Part shown: positions 10,780 through 22,400 of the stretch, piece by piece
How positions within the stretch are numbered: the stretch's first letter is position 1
Layout of the letters: each line of letters starts with the position of its first letter
Notes under the pieces: model-generated
Database searches by the model: none
Told to the model about the DNA's origin: nothing
Seen by the model: only the letters and a program-made list of their open reading frames with translations
Origin: Symsagittifera roscoffensis
Lineage: Eukaryota; Xenacoelomorpha; Acoela; Convolutidae
Reading direction: 5' to 3'
Assembly (NCBI RefSeq): GCF_963678635.1
Contig: NC_087068.1
Span: 20,440,914-20,504,913 of the forward strand
Length of the DNA: 64,000 nucleotides
Program-made: the position numbers and the translations under genes

Positions 10780-10928
10780 GTCAGGGGAAGCCATTTGACC
10801 ACACAATTCTGAAATTTTTTGACGATACTGTCTCATAACATATTCAATGATAAAGCTAATGCGACTCCATTCGCAGCAAATGCATTAAAAATAACAATGA
10901 TGGTAACATTTGAAGAAAAACGGTAACG
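10780..10928. repeat. 149-bp flanking direct duplication, right copy
   Basis: Matches 833-981 base for base by eye. The unique sequence of the repeat then continues at 10929 exactly as it does at 29443 in the uninterrupted paralogue. Confidence 0.85.
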
Positions 10929-12056
10929 AAAACAGTAAATTCCATCGGCAATAACAATTTACATCACGAAAAACCCTTCATACAAAAACCTTCTCAACAA
11001 TCAAAACGCCTGTAGTGGGCAAACGCTCAGCATTTAAACCCAACAAACATTAACAAAAAATAACTACAACCAAAAGTCACGTCACAAAAATAAAATAACG
11101 AATCCCAAACACAGATGGGAAAGAATACAAAACACAATACCAGATAACCTGCAGATAAAAACTTATCCATAATCCAAATTATATGAAGAGTGATTAGTAA
11201 CCAACGCAATTTGGAAATCATATCACAATTGCTACATTGAAAACAAAAAACTCAATAAAAGGAAATGATTACAGAAATCTTTTGGAAGAAAAAAACTTTA
11301 AGACTCTAAATGTATTCACGAACATAAAACAATTTAAAGAAATAATCGCTGTGAATTTTTGTATTAGCCGCTTCATAATGAAGTTATAAACTCATGAATA
11401 AGGATACATCTTAAGAACAAAAAATTTTAGAAAAAAAAGTTACAAATGCGATAATTATTCAAAAAATTATAAAAAACTAAACTGGTAATGCTTCATTTCA
11501 ATCAAAATAGAGAAAAATCACCCAAGGATAATAAAACTGTAGGTAAAACAAACTTTTACTTCATTCAAAAACCTAAATAAACCGTTAAAGTTAGCGTCAA
11601 GGAACCCATAATTATGGATCTCTACAACACTAGTCGAGGTGCTAGATATAAGATTCGACTTTCTCGACCAGACTTTTTTACTTTTTGACTTTCTCGGCTA
11701 ATTTCGTTATGTTTCGACTGTTTCTACCAATAATTGGTGCGCTTCGACTTTCTCGTTCCTGAAAAAAGTGCTTCAATTTTTTTCGACCTAGTTCAAATAT
11801 GATTTGATTTTTTAGCCTAATTGTTGCGATAAACTCTTTGAATAGTTTCAGAGACGTAACTTGGAAAAGACTCGCCTGACCAATGGAGTTCTAACGAAAG
11901 AGTTCAGCGTCCAAGAATCGAACAATGCTATTCCAATGCTAAGCTTTCAAGAACAGACGCCGATCACTAAATTTTCTTTGAAAACAACTTGTGTCGCTTT
12001 ATTTTATTTTCAAAAATTACAAAAATTTTCTACTTGAATGCACGACCGTTTTGTAA
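10929..12056. repeat. Dispersed ~2.1 kb repeat, copy A, right part
   Basis: Matches 29443-30571 with one single-base length difference. It contains a tract rich in TTCGACTTTCTCG-like words (about 11640-11790). The last ~620 bp also match copy C at 31781-32400. No coding function seen. Confidence 0.85.
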
Positions 12057-12910
12057 ACCATGATGGGTTGGATGCATTTGTACGCAAGCTTGAGTCACTA
12101 CCTGATTTTTTTTGTCTGAATGAAACATGGTTAAACAAAAAATGACTACAGACACAGCTATAAACAAAATGAAAAAACAATTAAAAACTAAAACAGACAC
12201 AGCTATAAAAAAAACATAACCGGTACTGTGCAAGTAGCACAGAATGTTCCGACCATAGTCTGGAAAGCATACAAAAGAAGTTTTTCAAATGTCTGTAGTT
12301 TTTTCCTCCGGCTTAGTGTGATAAAAGAAGCTGAGCAAAAACTGGGGCTTACATATGTTTGACAGCCATGTTAAAATAAGCAAACTGAAAAACAGTGTTT
12401 GCAGAGAAATTACTAGAAAAACGAAAAAAAAAATCTTCCTTTTTCAATTTTTGTTGCAGTTTCATCACAAATTGTTCTGAAAAATCGAAGAGCTTTAACG
12501 ATCTATTTTTTTCTTGGAAAATTGAAAGTTGAGATTTTTCCCAAAGCAAGTCTAATGTTTTTTTTTAGTTTACTAGCGTTCATTGACTGTTTTCCAACTG
12601 TCTGTTGGCGATGTTTTTTTCAGGCAATTCTAAAATTTCGACCTCACTTTGTTGTTTTTTTTTGCGGTATGACCTCTGAGCTCTTCTAAAGATCAGTTCA
12701 ATTTCAATTGCTAAAAGGAAGGCAACTTACGCTCGCAGCAACGAAAGTACAAGTGACACGAAAAAACGTGAATGATTTTTTCGTTTACAAATTGGATTTC
12801 AATTTTCAGAATTCCTCGCGGAATAAAAATTTACCTTTTGATCCAGTTTTCTCAAATGAGAAAAGAGAAGAAAAACAATAGGAAAGTAAGTTGATTGGTT
12901 TGAATTTTAG
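12057..12910. other. Intronic or upstream DNA of the PDZ gene with repeat remnants
   Basis: Relative to copy C, bases ~12033-12292 are an insertion holding a short hairpin motif (12226-12242). From ~12293 to ~12475 the sequence again matches 32401-32575. The rest is AT-rich and ends in a splice acceptor (tttgaattttag) directly before the PDZ exon. No further exon recognised. Confidence 0.5.
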
Positions 12911-13489
12911 GAGGTTGTGTTGGAGCCAGGTAATGAGAAGATAGGAATCAACATCCGTGGCGGTAAACCAGATCCCAGGACCAGCAATGGAGGCGGCGGT
13001 TCTTGGAACTCAATTGCAGTGGACACAGCAGTGTACATATCGGGGGTTTTGCCAATGCAAATCGCAGCCTTGGACGGAAGACTTAGGGCGGGACAGAGAA
13101 TCTTGTCAGTCAATGGAGTTCACATGATCAACAAAACCCACGAAGAAGCAGTGCAGACGCTTAGATCCAGAGACCAGTACGGATATCTTAGAATCACAGT
13201 CTGTGAAGGCTTCAGTAAAGGTCACGGATCTGAAATTAGCTCAGGAGCAATGCAGTCACTTGGTTTCGTGAAGACACAGCCAGACACTGGCGAAGACAGT
13301 AATGCAAGCAGTAGTTGCTCAGAAGATGAGAACCAGAGAGACAACGAGTCCTTAGATTCAGAAGATGACGTCATTCAGCAGGGAGACCAGAGGCATGGAT
13401 TCCCAGGCAAGAATCAAAGGCACACGAAGAGCAGTAGCTCGGATAACAGTAGAATAGGCCGGCACACGAATCTTTTCAACTTGTCATGA
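12911..13489 (+). CDS. Last exon of a PDZ-domain protein (partial gene)
   Basis: The frame opens at an acceptor (tttgaattttag at 12899-12910) and ends in TGA at 13487-13489, so this looks like a terminal coding exon of about 192 residues. The first ~100 residues form one PDZ domain: the peptide-binding loop is KIGINIRGG, followed by a Gly/Ser insert, the strand AVYISGVLPM, then GRLRAGQRILSVNG and HEEAVQTLRS, both strongly typical of PDZ helices and strands. PDZ domains bind C-terminal tails of partner proteins, often at membranes and junctions. The remaining ~90 residues are acidic, Ser-rich and probably disordered. Upstream exons were not found; I cannot name the orthologue. Confidence 0.85.
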   Translation, partial: EVVLEPGNEKIGINIRGGKPDPRTSNGGGGSWNSIAVDTAVYISGVLPMQIAALDGRLRAGQRILSVNGVHMINKTHEEAVQTLRSRDQYGYLRITVCEGFSKGHGSEISSGAMQSLGFVKTQPDTGEDSNASSSCSEDENQRDNESLDSEDDVIQQGDQRHGFPGKNQRHTKSSSSDNSRIGRHTNLFNLS

Positions 13490-14324
13490 CAAAAAAACGT
13501 GAACTGATTTCAAATATTTGAGTTTTAGATCCTTAATTCAGAAAATTGATCTTTTGAAGTTGCATTGAAGCTCAACATACCATCTTCACGGCATTGAAGT
13601 GTAAAATTGCGTGGAAGTTTGAAAAAATGTTACTTCTGAAGTTCGATGTCTTCTGAAATTTGTTTCATTGGTCTTTGTCTGGTTTTTATTCAATGGTGCT
13701 AAATAGGACTTAGCTTTGCCTGCTTCACCAATTGTATCCCAAAAGTGGACTAATAGTTGAATTTGGCCAATAGTTATCGTGAAGACTCCCCGATATTTTA
13801 AAACCTTCCTTGTGAAACCTCCCCTTTATTTCCAATGAATCACCAAATTTAGATTTAAAATATTATATTTATCAGCTGATGTCTTGAAGCTTACCTTTTA
13901 TTCACTTATTTTTTTCTTCAAATTTAAAATGTTGGCGAATATTTTTGTAATGAACTGAACGGAATGTTTCAAAATCATTCACTAAAGTTGTGTTAAAGAT
14001 GGCTCTGCTAATTGGGGGATTAAATCATCTTGATTATCATTCTGTTCAGTTTTACAAACGTGCGGCAATTTTTGTATACCAGCGATCGAATATGAGTATC
14101 GTTCACTTGTCTTCATAAAAATCAACTTGTCAACATTGTTTTTGACATAATTAACGACAAATTTTAATGTTAATATGATCTCGAGGCAGTGAACGAAGTC
14201 TTGCTCTTCGGTTTTGTAGTCTAAATCCTTATTTGTTTGTAGTATCAGAATAAATTATTCAGCTCATTCTTATTTAATTTAGTCCAGGTCAAGTACTGAG
14301 TCCACCAGGTTTTATTTCAATAAA
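13490..14324 (+). other. Probable 3' UTR of the PDZ gene with candidate poly(A) signals
   Basis: AT-rich sequence without ORFs follows the stop codon. AATAAA occurs at 14249-14254 and 14319-14324 in the gene's orientation; either could end the transcript. The exact end cannot be read from sequence alone. Confidence 0.4.
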
Positions 14325-14683
14325 GCAAATCAGGAAAATTTTGAACAAAAGGAAAGAAGACTCAATTCTCATATTCTGGTCTAATGAAGAAGCAAATTTT
14401 AAGGTTCTGAGAATGATGCACACCATGTATTCAAGTCATCTATGAAAAATGATGAAGCAAGAATTAGAGGAGCAAGCGCTATTTACACAAGCAAAGCTTG
14501 TGTTATAGTATGCACTCTTTTTTCCAACCTAAGTCGCAAATATTGTTGCGACAAAATGTGTTCACTTAAAAAGTGTTCATTTTGATCAATAACCAGCTAT
14601 TGAGTACAGCCAATGCTAAGGATATTAGCACAGACTATTATATTACTCCTCTTGGAAATAGCACTTTAGCTTCAAGGTATCAT

Positions 14684-14762
14684 GGATCTGTAGCGTAGAG
14701 GTAGGAAAAGAGACCCGCAACAAAATAAGACGGTTCGAACCTCTGCAGGGTCGGATGTTTTT
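14684..14762 (+). ncRNA. tRNA-like / SINE-head sequence with Pol III terminator
   Basis: TAGCGTAGAGG (14691-14701) fits an A box and GGTTCGAACC (14732-14741) a B box, ~30 bases apart as in an ordinary tRNA. GGATCTG (14684-14690) can pair with CAGGGTC (14746-14752) at six of seven positions counting G-U, giving a tRNA-sized ~72-nt unit followed by a T5 run (14758-14762). The T stem pairs poorly and no clear anticodon arm forms, so a degenerate tRNA or a tRNA-derived SINE head is likelier than a functional tRNA. Confidence 0.45.
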
Positions 14763-16459
14763 AATGAACTTTTTCGTATACTAGCTAAAATGCGTCCGCT
14801 CTATAAATTGAGGCACGTTAAATGGTACTTAGCAATTATTTAGTCTCATAATTGGCGTTCGTTATTTAAGAAATAATGCAGACTCCAAGTTTTTCTCTTC
14901 AGTTTTTCCCAATAGCGTTATCGGTCAAATTTTGGGTTGTGTATGCGAAGTGCAACTTCGCCTCTGTGTCAAAAATGTACTTTTATAGTTGGTTGCGGTG
15001 CCAACTACTTATAAAATTCTGACCACTATGTTCGGATAAATTTAGAAATTGTTTCAATAAACGTAGTGAAGACACATCGAATACTGATTTTTTTGTTTTT
15101 TAATTTCAGGGCTCAGGCTCAACTTTTTTCTGGACTTATGGATGTTTTTTGTTTTTCGCCAGTTAGATTAGTCATGAGATTAGAATGTCTTTTCAGTAGA
15201 TCTTTTTTTTGAGATATGTGCACTTCAAATTTCCGTTCGAATTAAAATTTCTGTCCATTTGGAAACAACTCCGATTTTTAGAACGTCCTTTTTGTTTTCT
15301 TTCTTTTTTTTCTGTTTGAATTTTTTGTTCCTGAAATTTTTTTGATTAATAGGCCTTAAGTAATTTTGGCTTGTTACGGTTCTAAATAGTTATGGCTAAT
15401 AGCTTTCAACCGTTTCGGCTTAGTCGCTTGCAATTGCTTTTCCTGAAGCTTAAAAAGGGTTCTGCTTTCTCAAAAAAGACTGTCAATGATAAAACTGTTT
15501 GAAACTGACAATTATAAAACCTTTTTAAAATTGAATGAGCTTTTTGCGAAAATAAAAATCGAGAAAAAACTGCACTAATTCAAATTTTCGTCGCTTTCAT
15601 TGACATTTTCACAAGTTTCTGTTGGTTATTACACTAGCCAGCTGGAGAGCGTAGTGTGGTAGTACGAATCTTCTTTTTTTCTAACCTAAAATCTTGGGAA
15701 TAATCTTGATCTGTACCATTGAAATTTTATAGCATATGTTCTCTGCTTTATTTGTGGCTAGTGTTTATGATAGACTTTTGTCGCATCACCGCAACAAACA
15801 AAACGACACCAATTGAAAAAGAAAAGGAATTATGTTTTTTTTTAGTCTGGTCGGTTATTATGCACAGCATGCGGCTACCTTTGTTCTTTATGTATATGGC
15901 CTTAATTCTGTATTGACAGCAACCGGTTATCCTTAATATTTTTGATTATAGCGTTCAGTCTAGATCGATTTATGCAGTTCTATTAAACTTCTTTTCTTCT
16001 TTTACTTCCAGCAAAAAAATAATTTTTTTTTGATTTTTAGACATTCAGTTTCACTATTTTTGTTCGCAAAACTAAAAATGACAAGAAAAAATAGCCGAAT
16101 ATTTCAACCACCGAAAAATCGATTTTCAAGATTTTAGCGACGGTTTTCACTGTTAGAAAAAATAATGATGAAATACAAAAAATTCTTTCGATAACCAAGT
16201 CATAGTCCCGCTGCTCTTCACTAAGTTTGTCTTTCACTTAATTGTACACTCAGTTTTAGCGTGTTTCTCTAGCGTGTTTTTTATCACTCTCTTTAACATT
16301 GCTCTCATATTTCAACCCATCAAAAGCTTCATCAATGCGTCTTTTCAAAACTGGAATATTGGCTGGGCGGCTTTCTGTAGAGACTCGGCTTTTTATCTCA
16401 GACCAAAGAGATAAAAGCAGTCTTTTTCATTGTGTTAAAAATGTCTTTGATTAATGTTA
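14763..16459. other. AT-rich DNA, no gene recognised
   Basis: Only short open frames of skewed composition. One small hairpin (GCGAAG...CTTCGC near 14946-14962) is seen. No domain, splice-consistent exon or repeat boundary that I can support. Confidence 0.4.
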
Positions 16460-16566
16460 CGCTTGCGATATCAAATCGCTTGCAATATCAAATCGCTTGC
16501 GATATCAAATCGCTTGCGATATCAAATCGTTTGCGATATCAAATTAGCAAGCATTATCAAATCGGA
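16460..16566. repeat. 17-bp minisatellite
   Basis: About six head-to-tail units of a 17-base word close to gcttgcgatatcaaatc, the outer units diverged. There are no spacers, so it is not CRISPR-like. Confidence 0.85.
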
Positions 16567-17104
16567 ATGGAGAATTTTTTCGGGTTATTAATTAGTTTAA
16601 CGAAATCAATTGAATCACTTGACATGCTCAGTGCTCTCCACCTGAAATGCTCAATTTAAAAAAAAATTATAATTTAACTTCTGAGTGGGTACTAGTTAAT
16701 ACGGTAGTTTCAGAAGTGACTTGAAACTTTGTCAATTTTTTTGGAAGTCCTTTTTTTTGGCTCAACTGGTGTCTGCTCAAAGACTGTCGTACTTGTTTCC
16801 GCTTTGTTATTTGTGTTTGGTTGCTAAATTGAATTTCAAATGTCTTGCTGGGTAAGTTTGCTTAGAATTCCTGCTTGAGAAAAACAGGCATTATGAAAGT
16901 GAAAGTTTTTTTTTTATTTTTTTTGAGACGCTTTGGAAAATTTCGATATTTTTTTTGCAAAAATTCGGTGTTTTTCTTAAAAATCTGTTGTCGATTTTTT
17001 TTCTCAAAAAAGGGTTTCCATAGAAATAACGCCTACATTCTTGTGTGCCTGCATACTTCCCTTGTCTTTTTTGCTTTCCCCTTTTGTCTACAGCCTTTGA
17101 AAAT

Positions 17105-17560
17105 GTCTGTGGGCGAATTTTTGATAATTTTTCTAAAAAAATTTTCTGTTTTTCAAAAACTAACCTACCAAAACAAGATTTTGGTTTCAATGAATAGAAA
17201 GGATTTGAAAAACACCTCTCCATAAAAGGCGCCCAAATTTTTTTATATACATAAAATAGTCGAGTTATAGATTTTTTGACCGTTTTGTGAATTTTTTTAG
17301 TTTTTTTTTTTAAAACTAACCTCCAAACCTGAAGCTTCAATGGAGAATCGAGTTTTGCAAAGTTCCTTTTCATACGCAACTTCGCCCAAAAAATTATGGC
17401 TACCGCATAAATCAAACTTTGGATTTTGACCGTTTTTTTAAAAACTTTTTGGCTTTTCTCGAGAACTACCCTGCCAAACCCAGGTTTTTGGGTTCAATCG
17501 AATTAACAGATTGGACGAATTTTTTCTACAGAAGCGGCTACTCTTTAATTTTTTGTAAAA
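17105..17560. repeat. Degenerate ~153-bp tandem repeat, about three units
   Basis: Three diverged units begin near 17113, 17265 and 17418. Each has a ttttgaNNgttttt start, a poly-T stretch, then a block like aactaacctNccaaa and a ggtttcaatNgaa block. The long open frames crossing this area on both strands follow from its T/A-rich repeat structure and are not credible genes. Confidence 0.6.
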
Positions 17561-18941
17561 GAAAGGTTAGTTCTCTGAGAAAATTTCAAAATCTCAAAAG
17601 TTTTCCTCAATTATTTAAAAGAGAAACAATTAAATTTAGGGTCAAAGTCCAGTTTTTGAAGTTATGTATTTTGTCCCGAATCTGTATGACAAATCCAAAA
17701 AGCATCAAATACTTATCAGCAGCTGTAGCTGAGCCCTGGAAGTCCTTCACTAAGACATACAAATTTTTTGGTTCACCCAGTTTTTTTCAGCCTTTTTATT
17801 ATTTTTACTTATGCTTTTTTATAATTCTGTTGGATCGCAAGTGCTGCGAAGCTCCACATCACCTCTGTGTAATTAGATACTTTTTGTCCTGCAATTTTTT
17901 CGCAATTATTTGCATATTTTGCCCGTGAAATTTTTGAAATTGATTCAATAACTGAAATGACTTTTACTGGCTTTGTTAGTAGCACGCTGGATCTCCCCAA
18001 AGCTTAAGCGTATTTTCTGCAGATAACAAATATAAATCATGTAACGAAAATGCTTGGAATCTATCAAAAATGAATACGTTTATTGTTCTCTGGGATTTTC
18101 TGTATGTTTTAGGTGCCTCACTTTGCTCTATTAGAAAAGGCTGCTCTTCAAAATGGTTTTTGTTTTTGTTTAATCTGCTTTATTTTTTCTTCCATGAACC
18201 TTTAAAAGTGTGGCTTTTTTATATTGCATGTGAAAAGAACGGCCCTTAGTACTCGTTGTGTGATTTGGATTTCTAAGAGTTACCTACATGTAGCCAACCC
18301 ATAATGGTTGTAGCGAATATCCAACCGATTTACCGTTCGTTTTCAATAATTCCAAACCACCTCCCTGGGTTTTTTCTTGAAAAAATCTGGGATCGTTATA
18401 TTTAATCTGGCAAAGTTTATTGAGTTCTTCGAGTCATGCTCTCACTCCTCGTAGTTATCATAAGTTGGCACTCAAGATGCGTTAAGAAAAGTTTTGGGTG
18501 GCTTGAAAACTTTGCTGCAAATGGATGTAGAAAACCAGCTCCAAAGGGGTACTCTTTGGGTGATCAGTGAATCGAGTCTTCCCTATGTTTTTCCATAATG
18601 CGGCTTACGCTTCCTCAAGTTAGATTGGATATTCAAACATCTATTTCAAAATTTCCAAGATAAATTGTACCAACAAAAATAATAATTTACTTTCATTTTA
18701 TGAATAATTTGACGGATGAAGCACCAATTTGGGAGATTATCAAGAGATCTTTCGATATGTCGAGTAACGTCTCCTCAACGTTTACAAGGTAATGATTTGA
18801 ATTGGTTGATCATAATCAGAATCACAACAAAAATCGCATTTCTTAAAACACTGAATTGAAAAAAAAATCGATATTTAGCGTCTACTAGGTATGATTTGGG
18901 TTTGTTGATTATAATCAGAGTCACAAAGGAAGTCGCGTTTT
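17561..18941. other. Intergenic DNA between two converging genes
   Basis: AT-rich. It lies downstream of both the PDZ gene and the sulfotransferase-like gene. Candidate poly(A) signals for the latter (TTTATT on + strand) occur at 18416-18421 and 18179-18184. Two similar ~90-bp segments (about 18787-18875 and 18880-18965, each with a gattNgggtttgttgat-like block) suggest a small direct duplication that includes the end of the last coding exon. Confidence 0.4.
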
Positions 18942-19435
18942 TTAAAACACTGAATTGAAAATAATTTGATATTTAGCGTACTCAGAATAAAAGCGTCCCA
19001 ATGTTTGTGCATACTCCGCTCGGTTATCTCTCGGACTTTCTATTAATCGTGGTGTTTTGGTTTCAAACTTCAATAAAGTTTTTCTTGCCATTTCTCGACT
19101 GAAACCCAAGTTGGGAATCCAGTGTTTCTCAATGGAAGCTAGATTCTCCATGTAACTGCGTTCGATCGAGCATCCACCAGCTAAAAATTTTCTGTCTAGT
19201 TTTTCTAACTGTTCCGTTAGGGCTCGGGTCGCGTTAGATAAAATATTACACTGGCTTATGAGGTTTTCATCAAAGTTCCGTGTCAAAGTGGAAGTGAGGA
19301 TAGACTCTGGGCTTCTGCCCAGGAGGATGATTCTGAAGTCCAGTTTCCATTTTTCTATGAGTTCGGCTAGCTGTACCAAATCTGGGATAGGAGCTACTTC
19401 TTTTGACCTGCAGTTCGGATATGACTGAGCGGCAG
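18942..19435 (-). CDS. Sulfotransferase-like gene, exon 3 (3'-phosphate site and C terminus)
   Basis: Starts after the acceptor gtgatttctag and ends with TAA at 18944-18942. It carries the GRSPESILTST block and a helical C-terminal half. The last dozen residues fall in a segment that looks partly duplicated in the 3' flank. Confidence 0.7.
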
Positions 19436-22400
19436 CTAGAAATCACGATCAAAATCAAAAATATGAAAAAGAAACCTTCATTAGTGGCTGAAATGACGTA
19501 AATTACTGTAAATGACAACATCACGCTCTAACTGGAGTTATCAAGGATTTGTAAAATATTGATACTCAAACAAGGATAGACTGTTGCTGTGCAAGTACCA
19601 CAGAATGTTCCGACCGTTGAAAAAATAATATGTTCGGAACGTTTTTTTTTCAAATTGAAGTCGTTTATTGCACGCGATGTGATGAAAAAACTATACAAAC
19701 TTGTAGAGCGTTAGTAAATTAGGCATAATTGGCAATATTTAACTTAAAAATATTAAATATCAAACAATAATGAAAAAAAAAACATTACGAAGCGAAACGG
19801 AGCACAAGGCGCACAATTTAGTGTGTGGAGGTCTCTGGAACCCAAAGACAAGTTTTTTAACTGGTTAAAACTTTGTCAGAACGATCAAAAGACATGACCC
19901 AACGAAAAGATCAAAGAGAGCGTATTTATTGAAGAATCCGCTTACAGTTCACAAAATACACAGTTTGGCCTCGTAAGGAAAAAATCTTCATATTTGATAA
20001 ATAATTTTAAGAAAATTTTTGAACGTTTTTTTTTGCCTAGTGTTAAATAAAGCTGTATTTTTTCCTGCAAAGCGCTAAATAGTTTTTTTTGATAAAAAAT
20101 ATCTTTTTAGCCATAAACTCTCAGATAATGAAAGTTACTCGATCGCTTTACACGCTTGAAACTAGACTAAAATTCAAAAATTCAAACCGGTTTTTCACGA
20201 CACTAGCACAACTTTTTGAAACTTTAAGACGTTGTTCAAATCACGACTAAAAAGGCCTTAATTTGATATATCACTTGACTCATTCGTATGGATTTTAGTG
20301 GTACCTGATTAGTGGAAAAAAATGAAACACACCCGAATCGAAAGTGCCTGCACATTTTCAATGGTGACAACAATAACTGAAATTAAACAATGAAAAAACT
20401 TCATTGTAAAACAAACTCACAACCACACTTCAGATTACAAAATGTAACCACTACTTTGTTTTTGTTGGTAGAACTTATCAGAACCTTCAAAATAATTTCC
20501 CACTTTTTGCCACAAACTAAGAACGTAGTTGGATATCGCGATATTTCGCGAAATGCCAAATCACGAAATGAGATCTTAATACGCGGTTAATTTTTCTTAT
20601 ATGGTGAGAGTTATTTTTTATCGTTCTTTTATTCAATATTTGATTTAAACCTTGTTTTGCTGCCCATCAGTGAAAAAAGGCTTTTTTCATTCTGAAATTT
20701 AACTGATTGGTTAAAATAAAAAAATGACTTTAATCTAAATTTGGCACTAATTTTATCATTGCTGTCTAATAGTTCTTGCATCTTGCACTACTATATACTT
20801 AATACGTTTTATGCAAGATGCAAATTTTGAGAGATTAATTATGAAAAACACACAAGTTGTTAAATTAGATCAATTTTATTCCAGATTAAGGCGGAAGTAA
20901 GTTAAAGCCACTTTTCAAGGACCAGTTTATTTGTTGTCCGGCTAACCCAGTCTCGATATATTTTAACCGTCTCGAGCCAAGCTTGCTATGTTTCGGCTTT
21001 GTTAGACCAAAGGAAAGTTCGATCAAAACAAAACATTTCGCCGAGTTTCGACTAGCTTTTTCATCAAAAGTAAATTCGACTAAGAAAACATTTTTTTGAC
21101 CCTGATCAACTGATGAGCAACAACTTTCGAACGTTTAATCAAGTATTATTTTCCACGAAAAAGATTCGACCGAGTAAATGCTTTGTGACTAAGTCGAATC
21201 AAGAAAAAACCGAGTACATTCTTTATGACCAAGTTCAACCAAAAAAAAACCACCCGAATAATTCAAGCCGACTGATATAATCTCATTTAAAAAAAAACAA
21301 GAAAAAAATTGAGAAATTTTCCGTAAATTTTTTAAATTCAAAGTTGAGTTCGACTATACGTTTCAATTAACCCAACTTTAGGTTTCAGCTGTATGTTTTG
21401 ACCGAATCGACAAAACATGACCCGTCTTTTAAATAAACTTTCGAATTTTAAAGAAAAAAGTGGCCTTAAAGCTTTTTGAGTTTCTAGATTCATTTATGAT
21501 TGAACAGTTTTGACAAAATTAACGAAAATTGAAAAAACTGCACAGAAGGTAAGTTTTTTTTATTTCGCTGGGACATCTGACAATTATAGTCTGTTTTCGA
21601 AAATAAAAATTGATCATGTTTTAGCTACATGTACACTTTCTCTGTTCAATAAAGAATTTTGCTTTCATTTTAATGAAGGAAATAACCTAAACTGAAAACT
21701 AACTCTATAGTCAAACCGCAAAACTTTTGTCCCTACTTTTAAAGACTTTTGCTCGGAGTTGTTTATTTTCTCTGTTTATCTTATTTAATACTTTGCTAAT
21801 ATTGTGCAAGTTAAATCCCTTTGTATTTCTTAGTATATCATCTGGGGCATGATTTTTTCGTTTTTCTTAGGTTGAAAGTTTCATTCATCAATTTGTTAAA
21901 GCAAACACTATTCCATAGACCTAGAAAAGAAAACTCAGAGCGTTGCTCTGATACGAGCAATTTTGTGTGATTTGCTGTCGATAGAATCGAAAATGCTTTC
22001 ATTTGATTTTTGTTCCGACTTTCGATACTAAAGTAACGGAAAATTTGTGCTCGGGATGTTTTTTTTTCTTCAGACAATGTTCGACTTTTTAACTAGCCAA
22101 TTTTGACGGAATCTTATTTAAAAAACCATTCAAAAGCTATTGTTGTCTTGAGCTTAAATTTGGAAAGATATTGCACCTGTGATCATTTTTTGTAAGGTTA
22201 TGGGGGTTTAAACATTGCCATTTTGGGTAATTTGGGACAATTAACGCACGATATATTTCGCGCTATTAACGCGAAAGCGGAGATTTAATCCGTCTTAGAA
22301 ATTGTTCCAAAGAAGAATATTTGCCATAGTTGATTTGTTATAAGGAGCAAAATCTATTCTTTTGTTGTTTATATGGCGTGTGGGGGTGATTTTCATAGAA

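Noticed and set aside
16460-16566. CRISPR-like array
   Set aside because: Units are contiguous without spacers and the genome is eukaryotic.
16875-17928. Overlapping long open frames on both strands
   Set aside because: They follow from poly-T/poly-A stretches of a degenerate tandem repeat; no domain and no splice logic.
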